From Sphingomonas sp. Leaf230 (GTDB lineage: Bacteria > Pseudomonadota > Alphaproteobacteria > Sphingomonadales > Sphingomonadaceae), in NCBI RefSeq assembly GCF_001421745.1, contig NZ_LMKW01000001.1:62001-126000 (forward strand): a stretch of DNA of 64,000 bases, given 5' to 3'. The translations under genes were made by a program, and so were the position numbers. The notes beneath the pieces were generated by a model. The model searched no databases. It worked only from the letters and a program-made list of their open reading frames with translations, and was not told the origin of the DNA. Of the stretch, positions 26,544 through 34,179 are shown piece after piece. Positions within the stretch are counted from its first letter, which is position 1, and each line of letters starts with the position of its first letter.

Positions 26544-27401
26544 ATGGCTGAGCATCCGACCGGTATCCCGATCCAGCTCGAGCCGCTGGTCGTTCGCGTG
26601 CTCGCGCCCAACGCTTCCCCCTACACCTATACAGGTACGCAGACGCACATCGTCGGTATGACCGATCTTGCCGTGATCGATCCAGGCCCCGACGATCCCG
26701 GGCACATCGAGGCGCTGCTGCGCGCGATCGATAGCCGCCCGGTCAAGGCGATCGTCGTCACGCATCACCACCGCGACCATAGCCCCGCCACGCGTCCGCT
26801 CCAGTCGCTCACCGGCGCCCCGATCGTCGGCGCTGCACCGTTCGACCTCGCCGACACGGGCGCGCGAGCAGACGCGTCCTTCGACGCCGCCTACGCCCCT
26901 GATCGCGTTCTTGCGGAGGGTGATAGCGTGACCGGTGATGGCTGGACGCTGGAGGCGATCGCGACTCCTGGCCACACGTCGAACCATCTGGCGTTCGCGC
27001 TGCCCGAGACGAAGGCGCTGTTTTCCGGCGATCACGTCATGGGCTGGTCGACGACGATCGTCTCGCCGCCCGACGGCAATATGACGGCGTACATGGCCAG
27101 CCTCGAAAAGCTGATGGGTCGAGACGACCGCATCTATTATCCCGGCCACGGCGAGGCGATCGACAAGCCGCAACGGCTCGTCCGCGGCATGCTCGGCCAC
27201 CGCAAGCAACGCGAGGGGCAGATCCTCCGCTTGCTTCGCGATGGCGCGCGGCCGATCCCGGCGATGGTCGAGCGCATGTATGTCGGTCTTGGCGCGCAAC
27301 TCGTGCCCGCCGCCGAACGATCGGTGCTGGCGCATCTGTACGACCTGCAAACCCGCGGACTGGTTATCGAGGAAGGCGAGACATGGCGAACGACAGCGTG
27401 A
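26544..27401 (+). CDS. MBL-fold metallo-hydrolase
   Basis: 285 residues. The metal motif HxHxDH appears as THHHRDHSPATRPL; further ligands are in ATPGHTSNHLAFALPE, FSGDHVMGWSTT (Asp) and YYPGHGEAI (His). A C-terminal winged-helix-like region (MVERMYVGLGAQLVPAAERSVLAHLYDLQ) resembles LACTB2-type enzymes, which hydrolyse thioesters or RNA. ATG 26544 is well placed. The 3' end overlaps the DUF4230 gene by 19 bases. Confidence 0.88.
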   Translation: MAEHPTGIPIQLEPLVVRVLAPNASPYTYTGTQTHIVGMTDLAVIDPGPDDPGHIEALLRAIDSRPVKAIVVTHHHRDHSPATRPLQSLTGAPIVGAAPFDLADTGARADASFDAAYAPDRVLAEGDSVTGDGWTLEAIATPGHTSNHLAFALPETKALFSGDHVMGWSTTIVSPPDGNMTAYMASLEKLMGRDDRIYYPGHGEAIDKPQRLVRGMLGHRKQREGQILRLLRDGARPIPAMVERMYVGLGAQLVPAAERSVLAHLYDLQTRGLVIEEGETWRTTA

Positions 27402-28108
27402 CCGAACCCGTACGCAAGAGCGGCGTGGCCCCGTTTCTGGCCAAGGCGGTCGGAATCGTTTTAATCCTCGTCCTCGCGGGGCTGCTCATGCTTTGGGGCG
27501 TGCAGCGCTACGTCAGCGACCGGCTCACGCCCGATCCGACGACGATCGCCAGCGCGAGCCTTGAGGGACTGCGCGAGCAGAACCGCCTGTCGGCGTTCGC
27601 CGCGCGCTACGTCGCGGTCGTCACCTCGAAACAGTCGCAGCTCGGCTTCACGACCGAGAAGACGCTAATCATGCCCGGGATGGTCCGGTACGAAGTCGAC
27701 ATGGCCAAGCTGACCCAGTCCGACGTCGCGTGGGATGGCACTTCGAAGACGCTGTCCGTGCGCCTTCCCGCCGTCGAAGCCGATGGCCCGCAGGTCGATC
27801 TCAACGCGGTGCGCGAATATGGTTCGGGCGGCGTGCTGACCACGTTCACCGATGCCGAGAAGCGCCTCGACGCCGCCAATCGCCGTGCCGGCCAGATCGA
27901 ACTGATCCGCCAAGCGCGCGAGCCCGCGATGATCAAGCTCGCCCGCGACGCGACGCGCCGTGCGGTCGAACGCAGTTTCGCGATGCCGCTGCGGGCTGCC
28001 GGAATCGACGCGACCGTCGTGGTCCGCTTCGCCGACGAGCCGACCGCGAATACCGAGCGCTGGGACACCTCGCGCTCGCTGCAGGACGTGCTAGGGAACC
28101 GCCCCTAG
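27383..28108 (+). CDS. DUF4230 domain-containing membrane protein
   Basis: 241 residues: a single N-terminal transmembrane segment (AVGIVLILVLAGLLMLWGV) and an extracytoplasmic domain with LSAFAARYVAVVTSK and a Gln/Arg-rich helix near the C-terminus, features of DUF4230. Function unknown. It overlaps the MBL-hydrolase gene and is followed 28 bases later by nadA, so the three may be co-transcribed. Confidence 0.83.
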   Translation: MANDSVTEPVRKSGVAPFLAKAVGIVLILVLAGLLMLWGVQRYVSDRLTPDPTTIASASLEGLREQNRLSAFAARYVAVVTSKQSQLGFTTEKTLIMPGMVRYEVDMAKLTQSDVAWDGTSKTLSVRLPAVEADGPQVDLNAVREYGSGGVLTTFTDAEKRLDAANRRAGQIELIRQAREPAMIKLARDATRRAVERSFAMPLRAAGIDATVVVRFADEPTANTERWDTSRSLQDVLGNRP

Positions 28109-28135
28109 GGAACGGGCAACACTCGGGATACGACC

Positions 28136-29119
28136 ATGGAATTGAAGCAGAACTTCGCCGGTATCGACATACGCGCCGAGATCGAGCGCCTCCGCAAGGA
28201 GAAGAACGCCGTCATCCTCGCGCATTACTACCAGAAGCCCGAATTGCAGGATCTGGCCGATTTCGTCGGCGACAGCCTCGATCTGTCCCGCAAGGCCGCT
28301 GCCACCGACGCCGACGTGATCGCATTCTGCGGCGTGCGTTTCATGGCCGAGACCGCCAAGATCCTGTCGCCCGACAAGATCGTCGTGCTCCCCGACATGG
28401 ACGCCGGGTGCAGCCTGGAGGACAGCTGCCCGCCCGAGCAGTTCGCCGCCTTCCGCGCGAAACACCCCGATCACATCGCGCTGACCTACATCAACTGCTC
28501 GACCGAGGTGAAGGCGCTCTCCGACATCATCGTCACGTCCTCGTCGGCTGACACGATCCTCGCGCAGATCCCGCCCGAGCAGAAGATTATCTTCGGCCCT
28601 GACCGCAATCTCGGCGGTTACCTCGCGCGGAAGACCGGCCGCGACATGCTGCTGTGGCCGGGCGTGTGCATCGTCCACGAGGCGTTCAGCGAAACCGAAC
28701 TGATGAAGCTGAAGGCGCAGCACCCTGGCGCGCCCGTCGTCGCGCATCCCGAATGCCCGCCGATCATCCTCGACCACGCCGATTACGTCGGCTCGACGCG
28801 CGGCATCCTCGATTACGCGCTCGCGATGCCCGGCGACACGCTGATCGTCGCTACCGAGCCGCACATCATCCACCAGATGGAAAAGGCGCTCCCGAACAAG
28901 CGCTTCATCGGCGCGCCGGGTGCGGACGGCAACTGCAACTGCAATATCTGCCCGTACATGGCGCTCAACACGCTCGAAAAGCTGTACGTCGCGCTACGCG
29001 ATCTCTCGCCGCGGATCGAGATCGAGGAAGGGCTTCGTCTCCAGGCGAAGAAAAGCCTCGACCGCATGCTGTCGATGGCATCGAATACCGTGGGGAAGGG
29101 TGATCTCGGGCCGAAGTAA
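28136..29119 (+). CDS. nadA: Quinolinate synthase
   Basis: Condenses iminoaspartate with dihydroxyacetone phosphate using a 4Fe-4S cluster, first committed step to NAD. NAVILAHYYQKPELQD at the N-terminus and three cluster cysteines at FCGVRFMAETAKI, HPECPP and ICPYMALNTL, all in the expected order. 327 residues. nadC follows 0.4 kb downstream in the same orientation; nadB is absent from the window. Confidence 0.97.
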   Translation: MELKQNFAGIDIRAEIERLRKEKNAVILAHYYQKPELQDLADFVGDSLDLSRKAAATDADVIAFCGVRFMAETAKILSPDKIVVLPDMDAGCSLEDSCPPEQFAAFRAKHPDHIALTYINCSTEVKALSDIIVTSSSADTILAQIPPEQKIIFGPDRNLGGYLARKTGRDMLLWPGVCIVHEAFSETELMKLKAQHPGAPVVAHPECPPIILDHADYVGSTRGILDYALAMPGDTLIVATEPHIIHQMEKALPNKRFIGAPGADGNCNCNICPYMALNTLEKLYVALRDLSPRIEIEEGLRLQAKKSLDRMLSMASNTVGKGDLGPK

Positions 29120-29204
29120 CGGTCCGTTTTAATTGGCCGCCGTTCGGGCTGGATTACTCCAGCCTGGCGCGGTCACATTAGGAATAGTTCAGATCAGGGC
29201 GCGC

Positions 29205-29357
29205 TCAGAGCGCCGGGACGTCAACATCGCTCAACTGGGCGAGCGCCTGGTCGATATGGATGGCGGCTAGCGGCAGCTGCAGCGTGTCGGCCAGCGTAAG
29301 AGCTTCGTCCAGCAGGGCATGCAGGCGTGCGGTATCGGCCATCGTGGTGGTGGGCAT
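29205..29357 (-). CDS. 50-residue small protein between nadA and nadC
   Basis: A minus-strand frame starting at ATG 29357 with GAGGAT seven bases upstream. The product is one amphipathic helix region, ARLHALLDEALTLADTLQLP then AAIHIDQALAQL, ending DVDVPAL. It resembles small sphingomonad proteins of the same pattern that I have seen annotated as hypothetical. A GGAAC-N16-GGTT motif lies 27 bases upstream, the same as in front of nepR, suggesting general-stress control. It is antisense to the nadA-nadC intergenic region. Confidence 0.6.
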   Translation of the reverse strand: MPTTTMADTARLHALLDEALTLADTLQLPLAAIHIDQALAQLSDVDVPAL

Positions 29358-29383
29358 AAGAATATCCTCGGTAGTGATCGGCA

Positions 29384-29408
29384 AACCCTCGACGTCTCGA
29401 ATGGTTCC
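29384..29408 (-). promoter_or_regulatory. Candidate EcfG promoter
   Basis: Minus strand GGAAC-N16-GGTT, one mismatch from GGAAC-N16/17-CGTT and identical in both boxes to the candidate before nepR. Confidence 0.45.
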
Positions 29409-29523
29409 TATACCGGAAAAATAATTCGATGAGTCGAATGAACCGTGAAGTCACTGTTCCGACCGTCTCTTTTTTGGCACCGCGCGCCGAGCATATTTTC
29501 GACGAACAATCCGGAGACGACAG

Positions 29524-30375
29524 GTGAAGACAGCATTGCCCGAGTCGTTCGATATCGACGCCTTCGTCGCGGCGACGCTGGCCGAGGATCTCGGTACGAT
29601 CGGCGACATAACGTCGGCCGCAGTCATCCCCGCGGACGCACGGTTTACCGGTGTCATGGACAGTCGCGATCCGATCGTCGTCGCTGGCCTCGATCTCGCT
29701 GAAGCCTTCTTCCGCGCGCTGGACTCGGATGTGCGGATCGAACGCCTCGTCCGCGACGGTCAGCAGGTGGCGGCCGGCACCGAACTCATGCGGCTCGAAG
29801 GGGCAGGGCGCGCGATGCTGACGGCCGAGCGGTCCGCGCTCAACACCGTCCAGCATCTGTCGGGCATCGCGACGATGACGCGCGCGTATGTCGACGCGAT
29901 CGAGGGGACGGGCGCGATCCTGCTCGACACGCGCAAGACGATCCCGGGCCTGCGCATGCTGGAGAAATACGCGACCCGGATGGGCGGCGCGCAGAACCAC
30001 CGCATGGGGCTGTGGGATGCAGCGATGATCAAGGACAATCACGTTGCGGTCGCGGGCGGTGTCGCCGAGGCGGTCCGCCGCGCCAAGGCGGCGGGGATCG
30101 CGCAGATCATCGTCGAGGTCGACCGCATCGACCAGATCGAGCCCGCGCTGGAGGCTGGCGCGACACACCTGCTGCTCGACAACATGCCGCCGGCGATGTT
30201 GCGCGAAGCGGTGGCGCTCGTCGCCGGTCGCGTTCCGACCGAAGCATCGGGCGGCGTCAATCTCGACACGATTCGCGCGATTGCTGAATCTGGCGTGACC
30301 TATGTGTCGGTCGGCCGCTTGACGCAGTCGGCGCCCGCAGCAGATATAGGGCTGGACTTCGCGACCGTCGAATAG
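29524..30375 (+). CDS. nadC: Nicotinate-nucleotide pyrophosphorylase (carboxylating)
   Basis: Converts quinolinate and PRPP to nicotinate mononucleotide. Signatures: LAEDLGTIGDITSAAV, ERSALNTVQHLSGIATMT, LDTRKTIPGLRMLEKYA, GGAQNHRMGLWDAAMIKDNH and EASGGVNLDTIRAIAESGV. 283 residues. The start is GTG 29524 preceded by GGAGACGACAG. It completes the nadA-nadC pair. Confidence 0.97.
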   Translation: MKTALPESFDIDAFVAATLAEDLGTIGDITSAAVIPADARFTGVMDSRDPIVVAGLDLAEAFFRALDSDVRIERLVRDGQQVAAGTELMRLEGAGRAMLTAERSALNTVQHLSGIATMTRAYVDAIEGTGAILLDTRKTIPGLRMLEKYATRMGGAQNHRMGLWDAAMIKDNHVAVAGGVAEAVRRAKAAGIAQIIVEVDRIDQIEPALEAGATHLLLDNMPPAMLREAVALVAGRVPTEASGGVNLDTIRAIAESGVTYVSVGRLTQSAPAADIGLDFATVE

Positions 30376-30427
30376 CTCCGCCAGATCCGGCGCGGGCCTT
30401 CGGCTGGCCAGGTCAGGGAGTAGGACC

Positions 30428-30886
30428 ATGATCAGGCCGGTTGCCATCGTTCGCTACGAGCGCCTTTATTGGGCGGCGTTCATACTGGATACGATCGTCG
30501 CGGCGATGACCTGGACGCAGCGCGAGGCGATCGTCACCGCCTATCCGGTACTCGCCAAGGCGACGTGGATATTGCCGACGTTCCAGGCCATCGGGATCGC
30601 GGTGACGGTGCTGCTCTGGTACTTCACCGCGCGCGCGCCGAGCGTTGTCGCGAAGTGGGTGGTCGTGATCCTCGCCGCCTTGTCGACCTGGGCCGCCGTC
30701 CAGGCGCTTGCAACGCTCGCGACGGGTAGTGCGATCGTCGGCACGGCATCGATCCTCTCGCTCATCGCAGAAGCACTCTACGTCGCTGCCGCCGTCCACC
30801 TTTTCCGACCCGGCAGCAAAGCCTGGTTCGGCCAGGACGACGACGCCGATTTCGACACGGATACTGACAGAGGGAACGTCGCATGA
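30428..30886 (+). CDS. Hypothetical four-helix integral membrane protein
   Basis: 152 residues with four hydrophobic segments (LYWAAFILDTIVAAMTW, TFQAIGIAVTVLLWYF, WVVVILAALSTWAAVQAL, ILSLIAEALYVAAAVHLF) and an acidic C-terminal tail DDDADFDTDTD. GGGAGTAGGACC precedes ATG 30428. It overlaps the RNase T2 gene by four bases (ATGA-type), so the two are coupled. No family recognised. Confidence 0.7.
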   Translation: MIRPVAIVRYERLYWAAFILDTIVAAMTWTQREAIVTAYPVLAKATWILPTFQAIGIAVTVLLWYFTARAPSVVAKWVVVILAALSTWAAVQALATLATGSAIVGTASILSLIAEALYVAAAVHLFRPGSKAWFGQDDDADFDTDTDRGNVA

Positions 30887-31596
30887 TCTCCAGGCTGACC
30901 CTCGCCGCCGTCGCGATCGCACTGCCGAGCGTCGCGCAGGCGCAGGCCTATCAATGCTCGACTCCCGCGTCGGTCGAGCGCGTCCGGCCGGACCTTCCGT
31001 CTGAGAGCCAGCCGAAGCGCGATATCCCGATCGGCAGCTATACGCTCGCGATCACCTGGGCGCCGCAATATTGCCGAGAGAATGGCGATCGCACCGGGTC
31101 GACGTTCCAATGCGGCGCCGGCAACCGGTTCGGCTTTACGCTGCACGGATTATGGCCCGACGGGGTCGGCAAGGACTGGCCGCAATATTGTCATGACGCC
31201 GAGTTCGTGCCGCCTCCGGTCATCCGTGCGCATCTCTGCACGACGCCGTCCGCGCAGTTGCTCCAGCATGAGTGGGCCAAGCACGGTACCTGCATGCCCG
31301 GGTATCGTCCCGCCAAGTATTTCAACCAGTCGGCCGGGCTGTACAGCAAGCTCCGCTATCCGGATATGGACGCGTTGTCGCGCGCGCCACTGACCGCAGG
31401 CTGGTTCGCCGCGGCGATGGCGAGCGTGAATCCCGGCCTGAAGGCTGACATGATGCGGGTTACCGCGACGAAGCAGGGCTGGCTCGACGAGGTCTGGATC
31501 TGCCTGGATCGCCGCTTTCGGTATCGTCGTTGCCCGGTGCATCAGGGCGGACTGAACCCAAGCGCACCGCTCCAAATCTGGCGTGGTAGTCGATAG
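30883..31596 (+). CDS. Ribonuclease T2 family protein, secreted
   Basis: Signal peptide LAAVAIALPSVAQAQA followed by an RNase T2 domain. Both catalytic signatures are intact: CAS I as FTLHGLWPDG and CAS II as LLQHEWAKHGTCM, giving the two catalytic His and Glu/Lys. 237 residues with seven or more Cys suited to disulphides. Expected to degrade extracellular or periplasmic RNA. It is translationally coupled to the upstream membrane protein. Confidence 0.93.
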   Translation: MISRLTLAAVAIALPSVAQAQAYQCSTPASVERVRPDLPSESQPKRDIPIGSYTLAITWAPQYCRENGDRTGSTFQCGAGNRFGFTLHGLWPDGVGKDWPQYCHDAEFVPPPVIRAHLCTTPSAQLLQHEWAKHGTCMPGYRPAKYFNQSAGLYSKLRYPDMDALSRAPLTAGWFAAAMASVNPGLKADMMRVTATKQGWLDEVWICLDRRFRYRRCPVHQGGLNPSAPLQIWRGSR

Positions 31597-31644
31597 GCTG
31601 TAGGTGGTCGCTAAATCAGCATGGCACGGCGACCACCTCACATT

Positions 31645-31794
31645 CCGTTCGTGCTGAGTAGCGACCGAGTAGCTCCGTTAGGAGCATATCGAGGGCGCGT
31701 ATCGAAGCATGGGTTACCCGCGCTAACCTGTCCTTCGATACGCCATCTCGATACGCTTCGTTGGAGCTACTCGACGGCTACTCAGGACGAACGG
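31645..31794. repeat. Long dispersed inverted repeat, family F
   Basis: Ends CCGTTCGTGCTGAGTAG and CTACTCAGGACGAACGG are near-complementary, and the interior pair CGTATCGAAG/CTTCGATACG style blocks recur. The second copy is at 39496-39631. About 150 bases, larger than the other families. Confidence 0.75.
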
Positions 31795-31854
31795 AAGACG
31801 GACGAACGCACGATTGGCGAACGGAAGAGCCGGGCGGGCAGCCGGGAGCGCCGT

Positions 31855-32058
31855 CTACCGCCGGTCCCTCAACCAAACCAACACCGCCGCCAGCACGCCG
31901 ACCCCAGTCCCGACCAGAAACCCCGGCGTCGCCTGCCCAATCGCAAACCCCACCCCCGTACCGCCCAGCATCCCCAGCGCGACGAGGAACCCGCCCGCAG
32001 CGCTCGGATTCTTGTGGGGGGGCAGGGTGTCGCGGGAAGTCGGTTCGGCCATCGCCAT
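31855..32058 (-). CDS. Small two-span membrane protein
   Basis: 67 residues: an N-terminal polar part (EPTSRDTLPPHKNPSAAG) and two glycine-rich hydrophobic spans (GFLVALGMLGGTGVGFAIG and GFLVGTGVGVLAAVLVWL) ending in RDRR. The layout resembles AtpZ/AtpI-like small proteins but without clear motifs, so I leave it unnamed. Two ATGs (32058, 32052) are possible. It is divergent from tamA. Confidence 0.6.
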   Translation of the reverse strand: MAMAEPTSRDTLPPHKNPSAAGGFLVALGMLGGTGVGFAIGQATPGFLVGTGVGVLAAVLVWLRDRR

Positions 32059-32184
32059 GTCCTGCCACGTGCTGCCACGGGATGCCAGCCACGCGCCACA
32101 CCTGATCCGCCGCCCGGACGAAACGTGGCGGAAATACGGCGTTAGATACTGTTCCGCAACGACAAGCCCGGCTAGGAGCCGGAC

Positions 32185-34179
32185 ATGGTGTTCCGCGTCG
32201 GGCGAGCCGGGCCGGCCGCCGCCTTTTTCGTTCTGACGACAGCGGGTGCCCTACCTTGCGCGGGCATACGTGCCGCAGGAGCACAAACCGCGCCCGTGTC
32301 GACCCAAACGCAGGCAAGCCCGACCGCCGACACGCCGATGTCGCTCGACCCCAATTCGCCGCTGGCCCCGCTGCCCGACATCGGCGTCGCCTGGCCCGAT
32401 CTCGCGACGTCGCCGATGGACCCGGCCGCCACGGTCGCTGCGGTCGACGCCAACGCGGAGAGCCGCTACGCTTGGCGGATCGACGGCATCGACGGGATCA
32501 ACGACACGCTGCTGCGTCAGCGGTTCGCGCAACTCTCGACGCTCGACGCGAACGACCACCAGGCCGCCAATGCCGCCCAGCTCGATCGCCGCGCGCGCGA
32601 GGATGCCGACCTGCTCAACAGCCTTCTTCGCGCCGAGGGCTATTACGACGCCAACGTCATCACGCGGGTCGAGCCCGGCGCGAAACCGATGGTCGTGCTA
32701 TCGGCGACCCCTGGCACGCTCTACAAGTTCAAGGGCGTGACGATCGACGGCATCGCCGCGGCAGGCGACAAGGCGCCGGGGCTGACGACTGCGTTCGGGA
32801 TCAAGCCCGAAGACCCGGTCAATTCCGATGCGATCGTCGCGGGGCAGGCCAAGCTGACGACGCAGATCGGCCGCGAAGGCTTTCCGTTCGCCAAGGTCGG
32901 CGATCCGGCGATCGTGGTCGACCACGCCACCCGCACCGCGACGCTCGACCTGTCCGTCCAACCAGGCAGCGCGCGCAAGTTCGGACAGGTTGTCGCACTG
33001 CCCGGCAACCGGGTGTTCGGCGCGGACCATGTCGCGGAGATCGCGCGGTTCTCGCCCGGCGACCTGTACGATGCCGCCAAGCTCGACGATCTCCGCCGCG
33101 CGCTGATCCAGACCAGTCTGGTCTCCGCCGTCGACTTGAAGCCGGTGCAGGGCGCGACCCCCGATACCGTCGACATCGCCGTGAAGCTCGATCGCGCGCC
33201 GCCGCATACCGTTGCGGGCGAGCTCGGCTACGGCACCGGCGAAGGCGCGCGCGCGGAACTCAGCTGGACGCACCGCAACCTGTTCCCGCCCGAAGGCGCG
33301 TTGACGCTGCGCGGCGTGTTGGGCACGCAGGAACAGCTCGGCTCGGTCGTCTTCCGCCGCAACAACTTCAAGGCACGAGACCGGGTGCTGACGCTCCAGG
33401 CCTCCGCTGCACATACCAACCGTGACGCCTACGACGCCAAGACCTATTCGCTCGCCGGCACGCTGGAGCGCCAGACCAACATCTTCTTCCAGAAGACCTG
33501 GACATGGTCGGTCGGCGCCGAGCTGCTAGCGTCGGACGAGCAGGACGTGATCCTCTCGACCGGCGCGCCACGTCGCCGCACCTTCTTCATCGGTGCGTTG
33601 CCGACCAGCCTCAACTACGACGGATCGGACGATCTGCTCAACCCGACCAGGGGCTTCCGCCTCGGCGGCCGGATCAGTCCGGAAGTGTCGTTGCAAGGTT
33701 CGGTGTTCGGCTATGCGCGCACCCAGTTCGACGGTAGCGTGTATCAACCATTCGGCGACCGGGTGGTGCTCGCCGCCCGCACCCGGCTCGGCACGATCGT
33801 TGGCGCGCCGCGCGACCAGGTCGCGCCATCACGCCGCTTCTACGCCGGCGGCGGCGCGTCTGTGCGCGGTTACGGCTATCAGTCGATCGGCCCGCGCGAT
33901 CCCAACAACGACCCGATCGGCGGCCGCAGCCTGACCGAATTCTCGATCGAGGCGCGCGTCCGCGTCCTCGGCAGCTTCGGGATCGTGCCGTTCCTCGACG
34001 CGGGCAATATCTACACCTCGCCGCTGCCGAAATTCACCGGGCTGCAATACGGCACCGGCATCGGCGTGCGCTATTATTCGAACTTCGGCCCGATCCGCCT
34101 CGACGTCGGCACCCCGATCAACCCGCAGCCCGGCGACAGCCGCATCGCCGTATACGTCTCGCTGGGGCAGGCATTTTGA
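32185..34179 (+). CDS. tamA: Autotransporter assembly factor TamA (Omp85 family)
   Basis: Outer-membrane beta-barrel component of the TAM translocation and assembly complex. After a signal-like N-terminus (GPAAAFFVLTTAGALPCAG), POTRA-type repeats (about 90-330: YRIDGI-like starts such as ALYKFKGVTIDG) lead into an Omp85 barrel with the lid/VRGY-type signature ASVRGYGYQSIGPRDPNND and a C-terminal strand ending in Phe (VYVSLGQAF). 664 residues. It overlaps tamB by four bases. Confidence 0.9.
   Translation: MVFRVGRAGPAAAFFVLTTAGALPCAGIRAAGAQTAPVSTQTQASPTADTPMSLDPNSPLAPLPDIGVAWPDLATSPMDPAATVAAVDANAESRYAWRIDGIDGINDTLLRQRFAQLSTLDANDHQAANAAQLDRRAREDADLLNSLLRAEGYYDANVITRVEPGAKPMVVLSATPGTLYKFKGVTIDGIAAAGDKAPGLTTAFGIKPEDPVNSDAIVAGQAKLTTQIGREGFPFAKVGDPAIVVDHATRTATLDLSVQPGSARKFGQVVALPGNRVFGADHVAEIARFSPGDLYDAAKLDDLRRALIQTSLVSAVDLKPVQGATPDTVDIAVKLDRAPPHTVAGELGYGTGEGARAELSWTHRNLFPPEGALTLRGVLGTQEQLGSVVFRRNNFKARDRVLTLQASAAHTNRDAYDAKTYSLAGTLERQTNIFFQKTWTWSVGAELLASDEQDVILSTGAPRRRTFFIGALPTSLNYDGSDDLLNPTRGFRLGGRISPEVSLQGSVFGYARTQFDGSVYQPFGDRVVLAARTRLGTIVGAPRDQVAPSRRFYAGGGASVRGYGYQSIGPRDPNNDPIGGRSLTEFSIEARVRVLGSFGIVPFLDAGNIYTSPLPKFTGLQYGTGIGVRYYSNFGPIRLDVGTPINPQPGDSRIAVYVSLGQAF

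Noticed and set aside
29221-30447. 408-codon minus-strand frame opposite nadC
   Set aside because: Shadow of nadC; the small gene at 29205-29357 is in a different frame and has its own ribosome site.
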